Source: Cordilura impudica (lineage: Eukaryota; Arthropoda; Insecta; Diptera; Scathophagidae). From it: a stretch of 64,000 bases of DNA. This document shows positions 1 to 14,936 of this stretch, piece by piece. The stretch's first letter is position 1. Each line of letters starts with the position of its first letter. The notes below the pieces were generated by a model. The model was not told the DNA's origin. It did no database searches and saw nothing but the letters and a program-made list of their open reading frames with translations. The DNA lies in contig OY821521.1 in assembly GCA_963682025.1 (NCBI GenBank), positions 165,558,461-165,622,460 of the forward strand. Direction: 5' to 3'. The position numbers and the translations under genes are program-made.

Positions 1-164
1 AAATACCATTTTTAGTTAATTTTTTTTTAAAAAAGTAAATTCTTTTAAAGTACTTTTTAAAAAAAACATATTTTCCTGGTATATAGCAAACCAAAAATTG
101 CCAAGATTTTTAGAAACTTTTATTTTGAAATACCGCATATTTTTTAGCTCTCAAAACATTGAAT

Positions 165-603
165 CATTGTTGTAACGCATTGAACAATCAATTGCGACCC
201 CATAAAGTACTTGTATTCTTAATCCCTAAAACAACTCGAGTCCATATAATGTCCGTACATGCGTCGGTTTATCTATCTTTTGAAATTACGGTCATTCAAC
301 AAAATAAACCATTTATCTGGGTAAGGTTAAAATAATATTGTTTGTCGTTACTACGAGCAGATTGGTATTTGAATTGGGTTAAATCCGACATCACTGTGTC
401 AAGATATCGTCTAAAATATGGAGATAGCTCCGAAAATGCTAAAAAAAAAAAATACTGTATTTGCTGAAATAATTTGGTTGTAAGTTTAAAAAATTTTTTA
501 CTTTTTCATATATTTTGTTTATAATTATTATCAGTACTCAAACCGAGGTAGAGGGTATAAAAGATTCGGCACAGCTGAATTTATTACTCTTACTTGTTTT
601 TTT
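165..603 (+). repeat. Decayed mini-me/DINE-like element, family B
   Basis: The text near 190-260 (dissolved 'gaccccataaagtacttgtattctt' style block, then a 'gtccgtac' remnant) and the tail at 538-603 (GAGGGTATAAAAGATTCGGC ... ACTCTTACTTGTTTT) match the 5' and 3' parts of the family seen again at 22592 and 39665. No ORF is expected. Flanking bases 1-164 show nothing recognisable. Confidence 0.5.
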
Positions 604-764
604 TTTATATTTGTAGACCAGTGTAATTAATACTTTTAGGAGTCGGAGTCGATTTTTTTTCGTCGACTCAGCAAGCCAAATTTACTACCGATTCCGACAC
701 CACAGCTTTGGTTTTAGCAGCTCTCGAAATTAAATGTTTTCCATTTTTGCAAAAATTAGCTGTC

Positions 765-846
765 AAACACAAACTTAAAAACGGAGCTTGTTCAAAATGA
801 ATGCAGTCTATTAATAGATAGTAGTTGAAGGGAGCAGTTTTGATTT
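765..846 (-). repeat. Fragment of a mariner 5' region
   Basis: The stretch resembles 52620-52705, the 5' flank of the mariner remnant at 51.9-52.8 kb: both hold 'cagctgt(t/c)aaac', 'cttg(t/c)tcaaaat', 'cagt(a/c)tattaa' and 'gatgggagcagt'-like words in the same order. No transposase is left here. The rest of 604-1050 shows nothing I recognise. Confidence 0.4.
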
Positions 847-1049
847 TGCATTCACTATGAGCTAATTTAAAAAAATCACGCCATCGTATGTTGTTAATGC
901 TTTTGAAGATCCCAGTTACCATACATTTCAATCCAACAGAAAGTGATTATGAAATATAAACTGTCACATATAGGTACAATATTCTTCATGTTTCTGATTC
1001 GAAAATATGCTTTTCACAAAAGTATTTTTAATGGCTGGCAAATGGACTT

Positions 1050-1667
1050 TGTCTGAATCAAAAAAAAAAAAAAACTAAATGTAATTTTTAAGAAAAAACT
1101 GTTCCTACTTTCAATGATTTTGTAAAAATTAATAACGAAAGAATAGAGACCGTGCAAGCAACGAAAAATCTCGGAATTATTTTCAAAAATCATTTTGCCT
1201 GGTTAAGTCACATTAACCCACTGGTTGGACAAACTTACATTAAACTTAGGTGCCTCTGCTCAACGCAGTATTTTACACCCTTATTGTTGGCAAAAGCATA
1301 TCATATTCGTGGTCTTATGTATGGATGTAAGCTCTTTGCAAAATTGTGATGGCAGTAGCAAACGTAAGATGAATGTGCTGTATAATAATACCGTTAGATA
1401 TGTCTTTGTTAAAGGAAGTTTGAGTACTAATATTTGTTCACAAAATTATTTGTACTCAAAATCCACCATATCTTTACGCTAAAACCAACAACTTAACAGC
1501 AATGAAAACATTTTTAAACAATTTATTTAAATTTTTTGCCTGATTTAAATTAAATTTAAAATTTTGTTAAACTAGTACATCTAACAATAATGCTTTCCTG
1601 TACTGTAATTATAAGATTAATTCTTGTTGCACAGGAAACTATCAAATAAATAAATCAAATCAAATAA
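1050..1667 (+). mobile_element. 3' end of a jockey-like LINE (dead)
   Basis: Broken plus-strand frames encode the region downstream of reverse transcriptase in jockey-like non-LTR elements: 'NLGIIFKNHFAW..HIN' at about 1155-1225, then pieces reading 'LLAKAYHI', 'MYGCKLFA' and 'NCDGSSKRKMNVLYNN..RYVF' spread over two frames. Several frameshifts and stops are present. The copy ends in an AAATAAATAAATC-type tail at about 1645-1667, directly abutting the Helitron-like element. Catalytic RT is absent, so this is a 5'-truncated insertion. Confidence 0.6.
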
Positions 1668-1848
1668 TCTATATATATAAAAGAGTTGCAAGGATGATCA
1701 TCGCCCAGCCCAAACCATTCGACACAGAAGCTTGAAATTTGGACTGTAGGTTCCACTCTTGGCGTAAAGATCCACTAAGAACGGATTTTTAAAAATTCGT
1801 ACATTAACGGGGTAAAAGCTAATAAAAATGGGGAAAATGGTAAAAAAA

Positions 1849-3660
1849 TTAATCTAGGAATATGAAATTTGGTGTGTGGACTCCACCCGAGAAACAAATG
1901 TGAGCTCAGAACCAATTTTTTCGAAATTCGGCCATTTAAGGGGAAAAACGGCCAAAACGGGTAAAAATTGTACCTTTCTGCATCTTCTTCACATATTAAT
2001 CTTTATCTATGAACTTCGTGGGCATAATGATTTTATTGCAAATTCTAACGTCTAGGGGAGGAAAAACGGCCAAAAAAGGGAAAAATATTATATTTGGTAT
2101 CTTCTAAACAAAAGAATCTAGGAATATCAAATGGAATGTGGATTCCAATAGAGATAGAAACATCATATAAGAGGAAAACTTTTGGTATTTCGGGTGCAAA
2201 GGGGGGTAAAAACGGCCAAAAATGGTACCTTTTTGCATCTTCTTTACAGAGTAATTTAGGAATATGAAATTTGATATGTAGGTTCCACCAGAGAGAAAAA
2301 CATCGGTCAAGAATACAAATTTTTTAAATTCGAGCCTTCAGGGGGTAAAAGTGGACAAAGGAGGGGAAAATTATAAGAAATTAATCTAGGAATATGAAAT
2401 TTGGTGTATGGACTCCATCCTGGAAACAAATATTGGCTCTGGATTAATTTTTTCGAAATTCGGCCATTTAAGGGGGAAAAAAGGCCAAAAAGGGTAGAAA
2501 TTGTAACTTTCTGCGTCATTTTAACATATTAATTTATATATATGAATTTTGATATACAGGCGCCACCGAATACGTGGGCAGGAAAAAAATCCAAAACGAG
2601 AACATTTGGTATCGGGCAAAAAGTGTACATTTGGTATCTTCTAAACAAACGATCTAGGAATATTAAATATATAATGTGGAATCCAATAGAGATAGAAACA
2701 TCAGATGAGATGAAAACTTTAGGAAATTCTGGTACCAAAAAAGGTAAAAATGTTACCTTTTTCATCTTCTTTACAAAGTAATTTAGAAATACGACATTTG
2801 ATATATAGGTTTCACTAGAGACACAAACATCGGCCAAGAATAAAATTTTCTTAAATTCGAGCCTTCGGGTGGTAAAAGCGGAAAAAAGGGAAAATGATAA
2901 GAAATGATGCTAGGAATATGAAACTTGATGTGCGGACTCCATCCGGGAAACAAATATTGACCCATGATAAATTTTTTCGAAATTTGGCCATTTAAGGGGA
3001 AAAAATGTACAAAAATGGTACAAATTGTACCTTTCTGCTTCTTTTTAAAATATTAATTTTTACATATGAATTTTGGTATACAGACTTCACCGGATACGTA
3101 GCCATCAGTCAAGAAAGAAGTTTCTGCTAATTCTAATATTTAGGGGAGGAGAAACAGCCAAAAAGGGGAAAAATTGTATATTTAGTATCTTCCCAACAAA
3201 CGAATATAAAATATATTTTGTGAATTCCAGTAGAGATAGAAACATCAGATATGAGGAAAACTTTTAGAAATTCGGATGTTGAGGGGGTAAAAACGGTCAA
3301 AAAGTGTAAAATGGTACCTTTTCGCATCTCCTTAACATATTAATCTGAATTTATGTATACAGGCTCCACCCAATACGAGGGCATCAGTCAAGGATGATCT
3401 AATTATTAAACCAAACGTCTAGGGGAGGAAAAACGGCCAAAAAGGGAGAAATTGTATATTTGGTATCCTCTAGGCACTCTTTTGGAAATTTGGATGTTAA
3501 GGGGGGCAAAAACGACCCGTAAGTGTAAAAGGGTACCTTCTTGTATCTTATTTACAAACTTATTTAGGAATATGAAAGTTGGTATGTAGATTCCATCAGA
3601 GACATAAACATCGTACTAAAGTAAAATTTGTTTCAGTTCGAGCCTTTGGTGGGTAAAAAA
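1849..3660 (+). repeat. ~530-bp higher-order tandem repeat of ~130-bp subunits
   Basis: The phrase 'aatctaggaatatgaaattt' recurs at ~1851, ~2383 and (mutated) ~2905, giving a period near 530 bp. Each unit holds about four subunits, each made of 'ggaatatgaaatttg', '(g)actccac', '(a)gaaacaaa', 'cgaaattcggcc', 'aaggggg(t)aaaaacggccaaaa' and 'gtacctttctgcatcttc'. Later units are shorter. Short ORFs here are by-products of the repeat. Confidence 0.75.
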
Positions 3661-3730
3661 AGCGAAAAGAAATGGGGAAACTAGTACTTTTCAACTGGTA
3701 AATTTTCATTTGATAAATTTTCTTTAAAAA

Positions 3731-4100
3731 AACAAGTGAGAAAATTATAGTCGGCCGATACCCTATACCATGCGTTTAGAGAATTGGTCTTAAGGCCAAT
3801 TAAGCATAAACCAAATCTGATTGGAATTTTTATTAATACCTATTATTTATTTTTATTTATTTGTTGCCTGTAGATCTGGAAAGAGTTCATATGGGATCCT
3901 ATATTTATGAGGATAGATTTAAGTGATAGATTTAAGTGAAGATCGGGAGGCAGCTTTATATGGGGGCTATGACTAAGAAGTCTTCTGCAAAGTTTATTTT
4001 TTGACTACTCATAAATGGGTGTAATAAATACACACAAACCCAATTTGATTGAGATCTATCTAATAATTTGGATCTTATGGTAAGTCGATCTCATCCAAAT
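3731..4100 (-). repeat. DINE-1/mini-me-like element, family A (3' part)
   Basis: Starts AACAAGTGAGAAAATTATAG, the reverse complement of the family 3' end, followed by TCGG..CCGATACCCTATACCATGCG and further diverged family sequence including the 'gatcgggaggcagctttatatgggg' block. The (GTCC)n end is missing. It interrupts the Helitron-like element, so it inserted later. Confidence 0.7.
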
Positions 4101-4465
4101 TTTATCATATTATTCCACAGTGTTAGTAAAGGTTTCCAGTGTTTTGTCAATAGCATAAAAATGAATACTTTTAAGTTTTGTTAAATAAATAAAACATACA
4201 AATGTTTAAATAAATAAAAGATTTTTATATTTTCTAATCAAATTTTTTGGTCAAAAATATATTTTGTTAAAAGTTTCCATCGTATTGTCACTCACACTAT
4301 ATTTCTTATTATTTTTAAATATTATTATGGTTTATATATCTAAAATATTAATTACGCTAACAACGTAGCGGATATGCTGCTAGTATTCTATACAAGTGAT
4401 TCCGATGTCTAACTTGGCCTTATATATTAAAAAAAAAAAAAAATTTTACTTTAATAGCACTAGAG

Positions 4466-7065
<2,600 letters not shown>

Positions 7066-7073
7066 CACTAGAG

Positions 7074-8440
7074 AGATCTGCTTACATACACTGCTAGAAA
7101 ACCTTCCCCCAAAAACCCGGCCACAAAATATGTTCAACTTGCTTTAAGTACGGTCATGTCTCTCTCTATTGCCATGACCCTTTTACTTATATTAATATCG
7201 AAGGCGAAGCTTTTGTCAATCCGTTCATTTCTAACCAGTCAAATGCCAATGTTTTTACTTGTTTTACGAGAAATCTATGGAAATAGTCCTTCATAAAGAC
7301 AATACAACTACTTAATTTATGCATTTATAAGAAAACTCTGTATTTTTTTTTCTTTTTCATTTTGCCCGACATCTTATTCAATTGACAATAACAAAGGGTT
7401 AATTTTTCTTAGTTTGTAAATCATTTAGCATAACAAATTATATGGAAGCGAAACGATGATATACTCAACGGTTGGTTGGCCTAACAAACCTTTGTTATAA
7501 AAGTTAACAACAACTCGATAAAGATAAAGTGCGGTTAAGAAAGAAGTTATTTAAAATATTGGCAAATGGGTTTTATGTTTGCCATCCAGTTATAAGTGGG
7601 TACAGAAAGAACAATTGTTAAATGGTTGTACAAGTGGTTTTGATAGTTTTGTAATTTAGTAAAATAATGAAGCCTGTGGAAACTGTACAAGACATTTGAA
7701 TGGCTAATGGGCAATTGAATAAAATGTTAAATAACAAAGAGAAGAAAATAATAGACCATTAGAAAATGTAAAAAAGAAATGTTTAAGTTCATAAAGAAAA
7801 TATAAAAAAAAGTTGAAGTTCTTAAAGCAAATGTAAGAAACATGTGTTTAACTTCTTCAAGGAAACGTATAAAAATACATGACAGCCTTCAGCAACTTAA
7901 GGAAATTAAAAATGGTTGAAAATAGACTGAAAATTAGAAATTAAAGCAAGTACTTGCTCTTGTACTATTGTAAAGAAAATTGATTTAATTTTTATTTTTA
8001 TTTTGACGTCAGGTATTTTCTGTATCGACTTTTGTAACATTTTTTTCTCTGTATATGCCATATTTGCTTTTATCGGCCGGATGTTTTCGCCCTATGTGAA
8101 ACCCAAATAATTTATGGTACTAATCCACAGGATTCTCATAGACCTGGTTATCACCCTTTATCTCTTTTTATTCTTTATATGGGCCTTGTTATGTACCTAC
8201 GCCACAATGTTGTGTACCAGTACCAGCAACATCTTAACTGTAATGATGCAGAGTTTAATTAATCAAAATCAGGTCAAACATTTTGCACTTCGGGTTTTTA
8301 TACAGAAGCCCAAACACAGAAAGAGAACACACCTATAATGGCTTCAACGTCCTATCTGTATACATATCTAGAATCCTTTAGAAGTGTCCAAAGAGTAAAA
8401 TCGTGGTTGCCGGCATTTTTACTACTCACAATTCTTCTTG
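7074..8440. other. Unassigned AT-rich DNA
   Basis: No repeat end, domain or convincing ORF was recognised. A 74-aa plus-strand ORF at 8114-8338 has a hydrophobic stretch but no family resemblance that I can see and is probably chance. Confidence 0.5.
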
Positions 8441-8619
8441 GCTTCATCATTGGAGTCAAACAACTCCCGAAAGCCATTAATTTTAACTTTTAGAGGCACA
8501 TAAGTATCTAGCGCAACTAGAGAATGAACAAACGCACATTCCGTGCATTGAAGTGCAACCGCAAAATATTCACGACCATTCTGTCGCTTCACACCCCGAC
8601 AAATATGAAGTGCAAATAT

Positions 8620-10655
8620 TTGCACCTCTCCACCATTCGTATTACTGCACCATTTCCGCGTCCTTTCCGTACTTTGTATTTCAAAGTGTTTCAGCGCCAG
8701 CTATGAAGTGCTCAGTTTTCATTTACGCAAAAGCTCGTTGGGCTGAGCTCAATGATTTCTTCAAGCATTTCAACTGGAAACTATGTTTCCTGGTTAATAA
8801 TGTGAAGATGCTGCGAAAATGATGGAAAAGATAGTTGTGTTTGGTATGCAATTATTCATTCTTGGTTTAACCAGACTAGCAGAAATGCAGCCAGATTCAG
8901 GGAGGAAGCCTTCAGACCTGCTACGCAAACAGGCGAGAACTGAATGTGCCAAAGTACTTAGACGGGAAAAGCTTCATTACGCACAGCGTCTTCGTGCTAA
9001 AGTTCCTTCTGCTCCTCGCGGTAGTTAGAGCTGTTGGTCATTTGTTCAAAGAATAAAGAATTATGCTAGTTCTGCTATTTCAACAGACCAAATATTCACT
9101 GACCCCGTCAGTAAACCTAACCTCATAGCTGAACTTTTTGCAAAAATTCGGTTTTACCGGATAGCGATCAACCACTGCCCGAGCCAGAAAAGGTGTCTTG
9201 TACTATGCTTAAATTATTCTTCCGAGCTCGTTCAGTTAAAAAGGTTCTTTCGGATCTCAATGTAAATAAGTCTCCGGGGCCGGATGGTACACCAGCACTG
9301 GTGCTGAGACAGTGTTTTCGACGATAGCAAGTCCAGTGGCCAACTTTTTCAGCCTTTAGTACCGTGCAGGATTCTTTCCCTTTCGCTGGAAGGTCGCCAA
9401 TGTCCAACCAATTCCTAAAAAGAGCTTTGCGCTCTCAAAAATAATGGAGAGCATGATCAATTACCATCTTACCAACTACCTAAAAGCCAACTCACTTCTT
9501 AATGACCAACAGTATGGCGTCCATAGAAATCGTTCTACGGGAGACCTGTTAACTATACTTTCTGAACGCCGAACTCGACCCATTCATTATTTCGGAGAAA
9601 GTAAAGTGGTTGCGCTAGAAATTTGCAAGGCATTCGATCGCGTGGGGTCGCGTTTGACTATTCCGATTTATATCGAGTTTTTTCAGAGACCGAACAATAT
9701 GTGTTATTATTGATGGGTCTCATTCAATAAGTTTCAGCTTCATTGAGGGGTACCCCAAAGTTCTTTTTTTTCTGCTTCCCTTTTACTTCTCTTTCTGAAT
9801 GATCTTCTTGGTCAAACCTTCAATTCTATATACTCATTCGCAGATTACAGCAACATTTGTCATTCTTTATTGCAGGCCAAGCCTTTTGGTGGTTGGGGGG
9901 AAAAAGACGGACAATTGATGACACACTTAATCAAGAACTATTAACAATTTCCGAGTGGGGTCAAGGAAATAGGGTTGATTGTAATGCGCAGAAAACTCGA
10001 TATTGTTTGTTGACCCAAAGGGCCTTGGATTCAACAAAGTCAGCAGCATTTAAGGATAGTATAGGTATTGAGGCATCGGATACTCCTGATGTTCTGGGTA
10101 TAAGAGTTAAATATAATATTGTATTTCAGGAGTCGCAAGAAATATTCAAGTGTCTTGGTTTTCTAAAACGTTGCAAAAATTACTTCACTTCATCTGATCT
10201 CCTTAAAATTTATGCCACTATTATCCGACCGAAAATGGAATAAAACTCCCATATATGGGCAGGAACTTAAAAGTCTATTTTGCAGCTACTGGATCGTGCA
10301 CAAAGTAGGGCGTTGATGCTCATTAGTGACAGTAGGGTATCGAACTCTATTGACTCGTTGGCAGATCCTCGGAATATGGATTGTGTATCACTGTTCCATG
10401 GATACTAACATAGGGAATGTTGACCAAACAACGCATTACAGAGAGTTCGTTTATCAGTCGTACTGGCCGTACGTGGAATACCTACACGCACAAATCTTCC
10501 CTGGCAGTTACAATCTAATAAAATTTAAGTCAAATATCCACAAACATTACTCCCTCTTTCGTGCATCCCGTAATCTATTTTTCCGAAAACATCACAATGC
10601 ACTGCATTTGTAGGGGCATCCCCTGAGTGTTTGTTAAATAAAATATAAAAAAAAG
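8620..10655 (+). mobile_element. Decayed jockey/CR1-like LINE (ORF2 remnant to 3' end)
   Basis: The order of domains is retained across several frames: a pre-RT stretch (ARWAELNDFFKHFNW near 8735; RTECAKVLRREKLHYAQRL at 8936-8990); the 'NKSPGPDGTPALVLR' RT entry motif at about 9267-9310; 'IMESMINYHLTNYLKANSLLNDQQYG' at 9440-9520; '(K)AFDRV' at 9628; post-RT blocks (ISEWGQGNRVDCNAQKTRYC; LGFLKRCKNYFTSSDLLKIYATIIRPKME) at 9948-10240; and a tail at 10440-10600. The 3' end 'tgtaggggcatcccctgagtgtttgtt' plus an A-rich tail closes it near 10655. Multiple frameshifts, and no intact YADD, make it dead. The same family recurs at 20930-21880 and 50852-50912 on the minus strand. Confidence 0.8.
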
Positions 10656-12149
10656 AATTTCAGGTCATTTCATGGTGTCTGTGTTTTAACTTATGCTGTT
10701 TTCTTTTCTGACAAAAAATGTCGCCCTTTTTTCCCTTTTTTCGAAAAGTGTATTTTTTTATATATTCTGAATTAAGAGCAACCTTATCTTATATATCAAT
10801 CGAAAGGTCTCAAAGTCGAGCCCTCATAAATCACAAAAAATTCGAGCCATTGACTTTTTTCAGGTCATAGTGGGAGAATATTTCCCATTGTTCCCCTTTT
10901 TTGAATATCTTCCAAGAGGATAATAATCAAAATTTTTTTTTTGTATTTATGAACACAGCACTTTACAATTAACTTTTATTCTATAATTTACAGTTCTTAT
11001 ATACTAAAATTAAAATGTTTTTGCTGAATAACTATAATAATCAAAATGTGTTCCTAGGTCATTATTTGTATTGGTTAACAGAACATTAACCTATACAAAT
11101 AATTTTGTTTATTGATGAGTGTGCAAACGTTTGCCCATTCTGTTTGTTGTTATCAATGAACATTGACTTTCACGGAATGTGTAAACGCTTGCATATATGC
11201 ATAACATGTTTTTCTCGTGTATGTTGGCACTCATAATTATGCATATACTACAATATTATGTTTGTCACTTGTACGTTACAATCAGTCTTGTACATACACC
11301 ACACCCTTGCCGTTAAGAAAAGTCTTACAATTTTGTGTAAATTTGGAAGATTTTTATAATGTAATATAATCTAATCAGTGTATAGTGAACAATGTGTTTT
11401 TGTCTTAATTTACCTTGTTTTATAAAATTTTCTTATTCTTACAATGTTAAAAAAAAAAAAAATTTTTTTTGTCTTAATTTACCTTGTTTTATAAAATTTT
11501 CTTATTCTTATAATTTTTTTTTTTTCGATTATTTCATCACTTGCTTTTAATTTTGTGAATTTACTTTATCTTAACATTTCAATTCTAATTTTTCAATTCC
11601 ATTCAACTTATTCTAACATTTTGATTAAGTTTATCTTAAATGTTAATTAAATTTATTTTAATTTTTTAATTCAGTTCAAATTAATATTTCAATTCGATCT
11701 ATTTTAAAATTTAGATTAATTTTATTTTAAAATTTATTATCTTATTGTAACATTTATTCCATATATTCAAAAAAATTATTCATAAAATTATTTTTTCAAT
11801 TTACTTTATTTTATTTTATTTCAAGAGCATCGTGACTAGTTTTCTTGGAAACAATAAGAGTGAAAACTGCGGACAAATTGTTGCTGAATTATTAAAAAAT
11901 TATTACGAATAAGGTGCACGAATGTCACTCAAAATGCATTCTCTTCATTCGTATTTAGATTTTTTTTGGTGAGCGATGAACAAGGGGAGCGTGGTCAACA
12001 TGATTTAATGAAAATTTAAAGAAATTATTAAGGATTTTGGGGACAAAAGCATGCTGGGAGACTACTAATGGAATCTAATACGTAAAAACGTATTGATTTT
12101 TAAATAAACTAAAGATTTTTTAGGTAAACAAACGAATAAAAACATTTTT
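10656..12149. other. AT-rich DNA without recognised genes
   Basis: Nothing codes convincingly. It includes a local duplication at 11400-11512 and T-rich runs near 11510-11525. Confidence 0.5.
11400..11512 (+). repeat. Two-copy local direct duplication
   Basis: The phrase 'ttgtcttaatttaccttgtt..ataaaattttcttattctta' occurs at 11400-11440 and again at 11470-11511, separated by an A-run and T-run. This looks like replication slippage. Confidence 0.8.
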
Positions 12150-12285
12150 TTTGTATCGCGAAAACCTGAGGTGTTAGAGAGAAACCAATTACAGATTCGG
12201 ATTCAGCCCACCAAATTACCCTAGGAAATATAATTGTTTGCTCCACTCCAAAACTTTGTTGGCTAGTGTTATTTTTTGTAACAAA
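12150..12285 (+). repeat. Diverged terminus related to the long-TIR transposon at 17.5-20.3 kb
   Basis: The stretch 'tatcgcgaaaacctgaggtg..agagaaaccaa..acagattcggattcagccc..ccaaat.accc..' follows the same word order as 20158-20275, the right end of the long-TIR element, and both finish in a ..GTG|TTAT boundary. Identity is clearly lower than between the two ends of that element, so this is an older or different subfamily. A full partner end was not found. Confidence 0.6.
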
Positions 12286-13209
12286 CTTTTTAATGAATTG
12301 AATTGAACTTTTGGTCATTCAAATTTTATTTACATTAAAATTTATAGCCTGGAATTTATGGCAACACATAAAATTTATAGTTTTGTTTTATATTCTTTGA
12401 GCTAGACGATATAAATTTTATAATAATGATTGTACAAATTATTAATTAATTTAAATTTAAATTTAAATTTAAATTAAATTTAATTTAATTTAATTTAACT
12501 TAATTTAAATTTAAAATAACATTATAACAATTGTTATGCTTTTCTGTATTTAGAATATAAATTGTTTTTTCACAAACATTTATTTATCGAAAAATAGGTA
12601 TTTTATGCCATACAAGCACATAAAAATAAATATAAAAATCAATTTATTTAGTAGTTAAGCTAAATTCAGTTATACATGTACATAAGTAAAGGTTTCATTT
12701 TCATAAACTGTCAAACTGTTTAATATACCAAACGGTTGTAAAAATTTTATTTTGTTGCCCTGATAGCCTAAAGAAGCAAAATGATTCTTATAAATCGTAA
12801 ATGTGAAAAAAAAGTTTTGCTATTTTGTCGTTTATTTGTTCGAACTTCTCAACGTTTCTCTTTGTCATAGTCTGGTCTGTTTTAGTTGTATTTTAAGCAA
12901 TAAAAAAAAGGGATGAAAGAGGTGGCCATATTTTTGTAGGTCAAGACCGAACACTGGATAACCTATATCATTCATATAGAGCAAATCTCATAAAAATCAA
13001 ATGGTCTATTGACAGGAATTTACTCCTGTCGTATTACAATTGTAACGAACTGCATTTACTTAAAGGCAACAAATATATTTTCCACTCATTATATACCTTA
13101 AAATATATTTCTCAACTTGTGGGACTACATCAAGGTCATTTGATAGTTTGTTTAATAAGAAAACGTATAAATTTTTAGAACAAATATAATTCTTATAGTA
13201 CCAGAGGTT
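12286..13209. other. Unassigned AT-rich DNA with an ATTTAA-type simple repeat
   Basis: The run at 12445-12510 is an alternating AATTTAAATTT simple repeat. Nothing else is recognised. Confidence 0.5.
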
Positions 13210-13440
13210 GGGAGCGTTTGAATACTATGTTTAAGTTTTGCTGCTGTTCGGATTTTATGGCCTCATGCGCATTTTGGCTAAAACTTGATTTTTCTGAAGA
13301 ACATGCAATTTTTCTCATGGCTATATCTCGGTAACCAACTGAGATTTTGTTTTACTGTCTTCGGCACAATTGTAGCTATAGGCTAGGAGAAAAAAAGTGT
13401 AAAACAAAATAATCTGAAAAAACTGCATCTTACTTACTTT
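13210..13440 (+). repeat. Inverted-repeat partner of 20338-20560
   Basis: This block (gctgctgttcggattttatggcctcatg..tatctcggtaacc..cttcggc..caatt.tagctat..) is the reverse complement of 20338-20560 at roughly 70-75% by eye. The two could be terminal repeats of one old transposon whose middle now holds a LINE and the long-TIR element, or two separate copies of one repeat in opposite orientation. Confidence 0.6.
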
Positions 13441-13875
13441 ACTTTAATTTTGATGGCTATTACAACCGGGAGTCGGAGAAGCTGCATTTAATGACTCAAA
13501 ATTGCTAAAATATCAACAAATTTTCATCCACAAAGAAGTCTTTTTTCTAAACTTTAGTTCCAAGACTCGGAGGTTCAGGTGGTTCGACACCAAGTTTTGT
13601 TTTCAACTTCCTCTTATATGTTCCAGTAGCATAATTATTGCATGCGTAGTACCTTGCTTTATCAGACCTTTGGTCCAATTACTGGATACTGTATTCACCG
13701 TGAAATCTTCATCACTTGTATCCACTTCATCCAAATATTGCGTATATGTAAAGTATAATTTCGGAGTTAACAAATTTTATCGCTTCTTCTCTCCAACTTT
13801 GGGCACTATATGACCACAAACGTAACAAAATTCGTTTATTTTTGAGCACTTGTTACTTTCCGTATCGAAGCATTA
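13441..13875 (-). pseudogene. Remnant of the N-terminal Cys module of the 480-aa transposase family
   Basis: Reading minus from about 13870, one frame gives 'NKCSKINEFCYVCGHIVPKV', then after a stop and frameshifts 'FTVNTVSSNWTKGLIKQG' and 'NNYATGTYKRKLKTK'. From memory of the family, full-length arthropod relatives of the 480-aa protein at 18189-19631 start with an 'FCY(V/I)CG' zinc module followed by a second Cys-rich strip. The match is by motif only. The intact element lacks this module, so the fragment may show what its ancestor looked like. Confidence 0.4.
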
Positions 13876-14936
13876 ATGTTATTGTTGCTCAATTGTTAGC
13901 CACTCAAAACAATGCGTTATTATCTCGTGACATTAATGACAGCATGCGGCTACATTTCATTTGTATTGACTGCTAGGGCTGGTAACTCAATGCGCTTCGC
14001 TACACCCATCGGCAACGAAATTAAAACTGGGAATACATTTCATTTTTTTATTTATTTATTTATTAAAGTCTATGGAATTAATTCTTTGAGACTATTTAAA
14101 ATGGTATAAAAAAATGGCATAAAAAATGGTATAAAAAAAAATAAAAATACAATATTGAAAAATGGATACTATTATCATTCAAAATTGAGAATTGAAGTAT
14201 GATATTCCGTTTAATAACATCTATATTCAAAGAATAATCAATAAATTGATATAAGTCGCTGAAGTTGTTGCATATTCTCCTGAACGGATCAGCGTTAGCA
14301 TAGTTTGTACGAAAATATGGGATACAACGAGTTAAACGTTAAAACAATATAATTTATAAGGAATTCAGAACAAACTGTTCCATGGATAACATTTAAAACA
14401 AAAGATACGTTCAACATAGTTCGGCGGCTTTTAAGTGTGGGCAATTTAATTAATGCTAGTCGCATAGGACATGACGGAAGGTTGACAGGATGCAAAAAAA
14501 AAGTAACTGTTTTTGAACGGATTCTATTCGATCAATCTATACATATATTGTAATGCGGGTCCCAAATACTAGACCCATATTCAAGCATTGGTCTGACAAG
14601 AGAAGTATATAACTGGTTGGTTATATAAGGATCAGTAAGCTCTTTAGCCCATCGTTTAATAAAAGCAAGGACACCTTTTGGCTTATTTACCCTAATGTTT
14701 ATATGTTGAACAAAACTCAGTTTTGCATCAAGTAAAATACCCAAATCCTAGAAAACGTTTACTGGTTCCAGCAGGTTTCCACCCAACGACTAATATACAT
14801 CTATTAAGTTCTTTCGAGTAAATCGCATAACTTTGCATTTATCGAGGTTGAGATCCATTAAATTAATTCTGCACCACACAAAGATCATTTTGTAAATATA
14901 AGTGATCAGACTTTTCGTTGTAACTGAAAAATATTT

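Larger units (their letters stand above)
1668..4383 (+). mobile_element. Non-autonomous Helitron-like element (candidate)
   Basis: The left end reads A|TCTATATATATAAAAGAG at 1668, the usual 5'-TC start with a T/A-rich lead of animal Helitrons. The right end has a short hairpin (4366-4382, 6-bp stem TAGCGG/GCTGCTA with one G-T pair, loop ATATG) finishing in CTAG|T at 4380-4384. That gives insertion between A and T and no target duplication, as the superfamily predicts. There is no Rep/helicase ORF. The body is ~530-bp tandem units (1849-3660), and a DINE copy sits inside (3731-4100). The hairpin overlaps the CTAG, whereas typical elements have it ~10 bp upstream, so the right end is less certain than the left. 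Confidence 0.5.

Noticed and set aside
2104..3327. Several 60-100-aa ORFs on both strands
   Set aside because: By-products of the ~530-bp tandem repeat; they share the same repeated peptide words.
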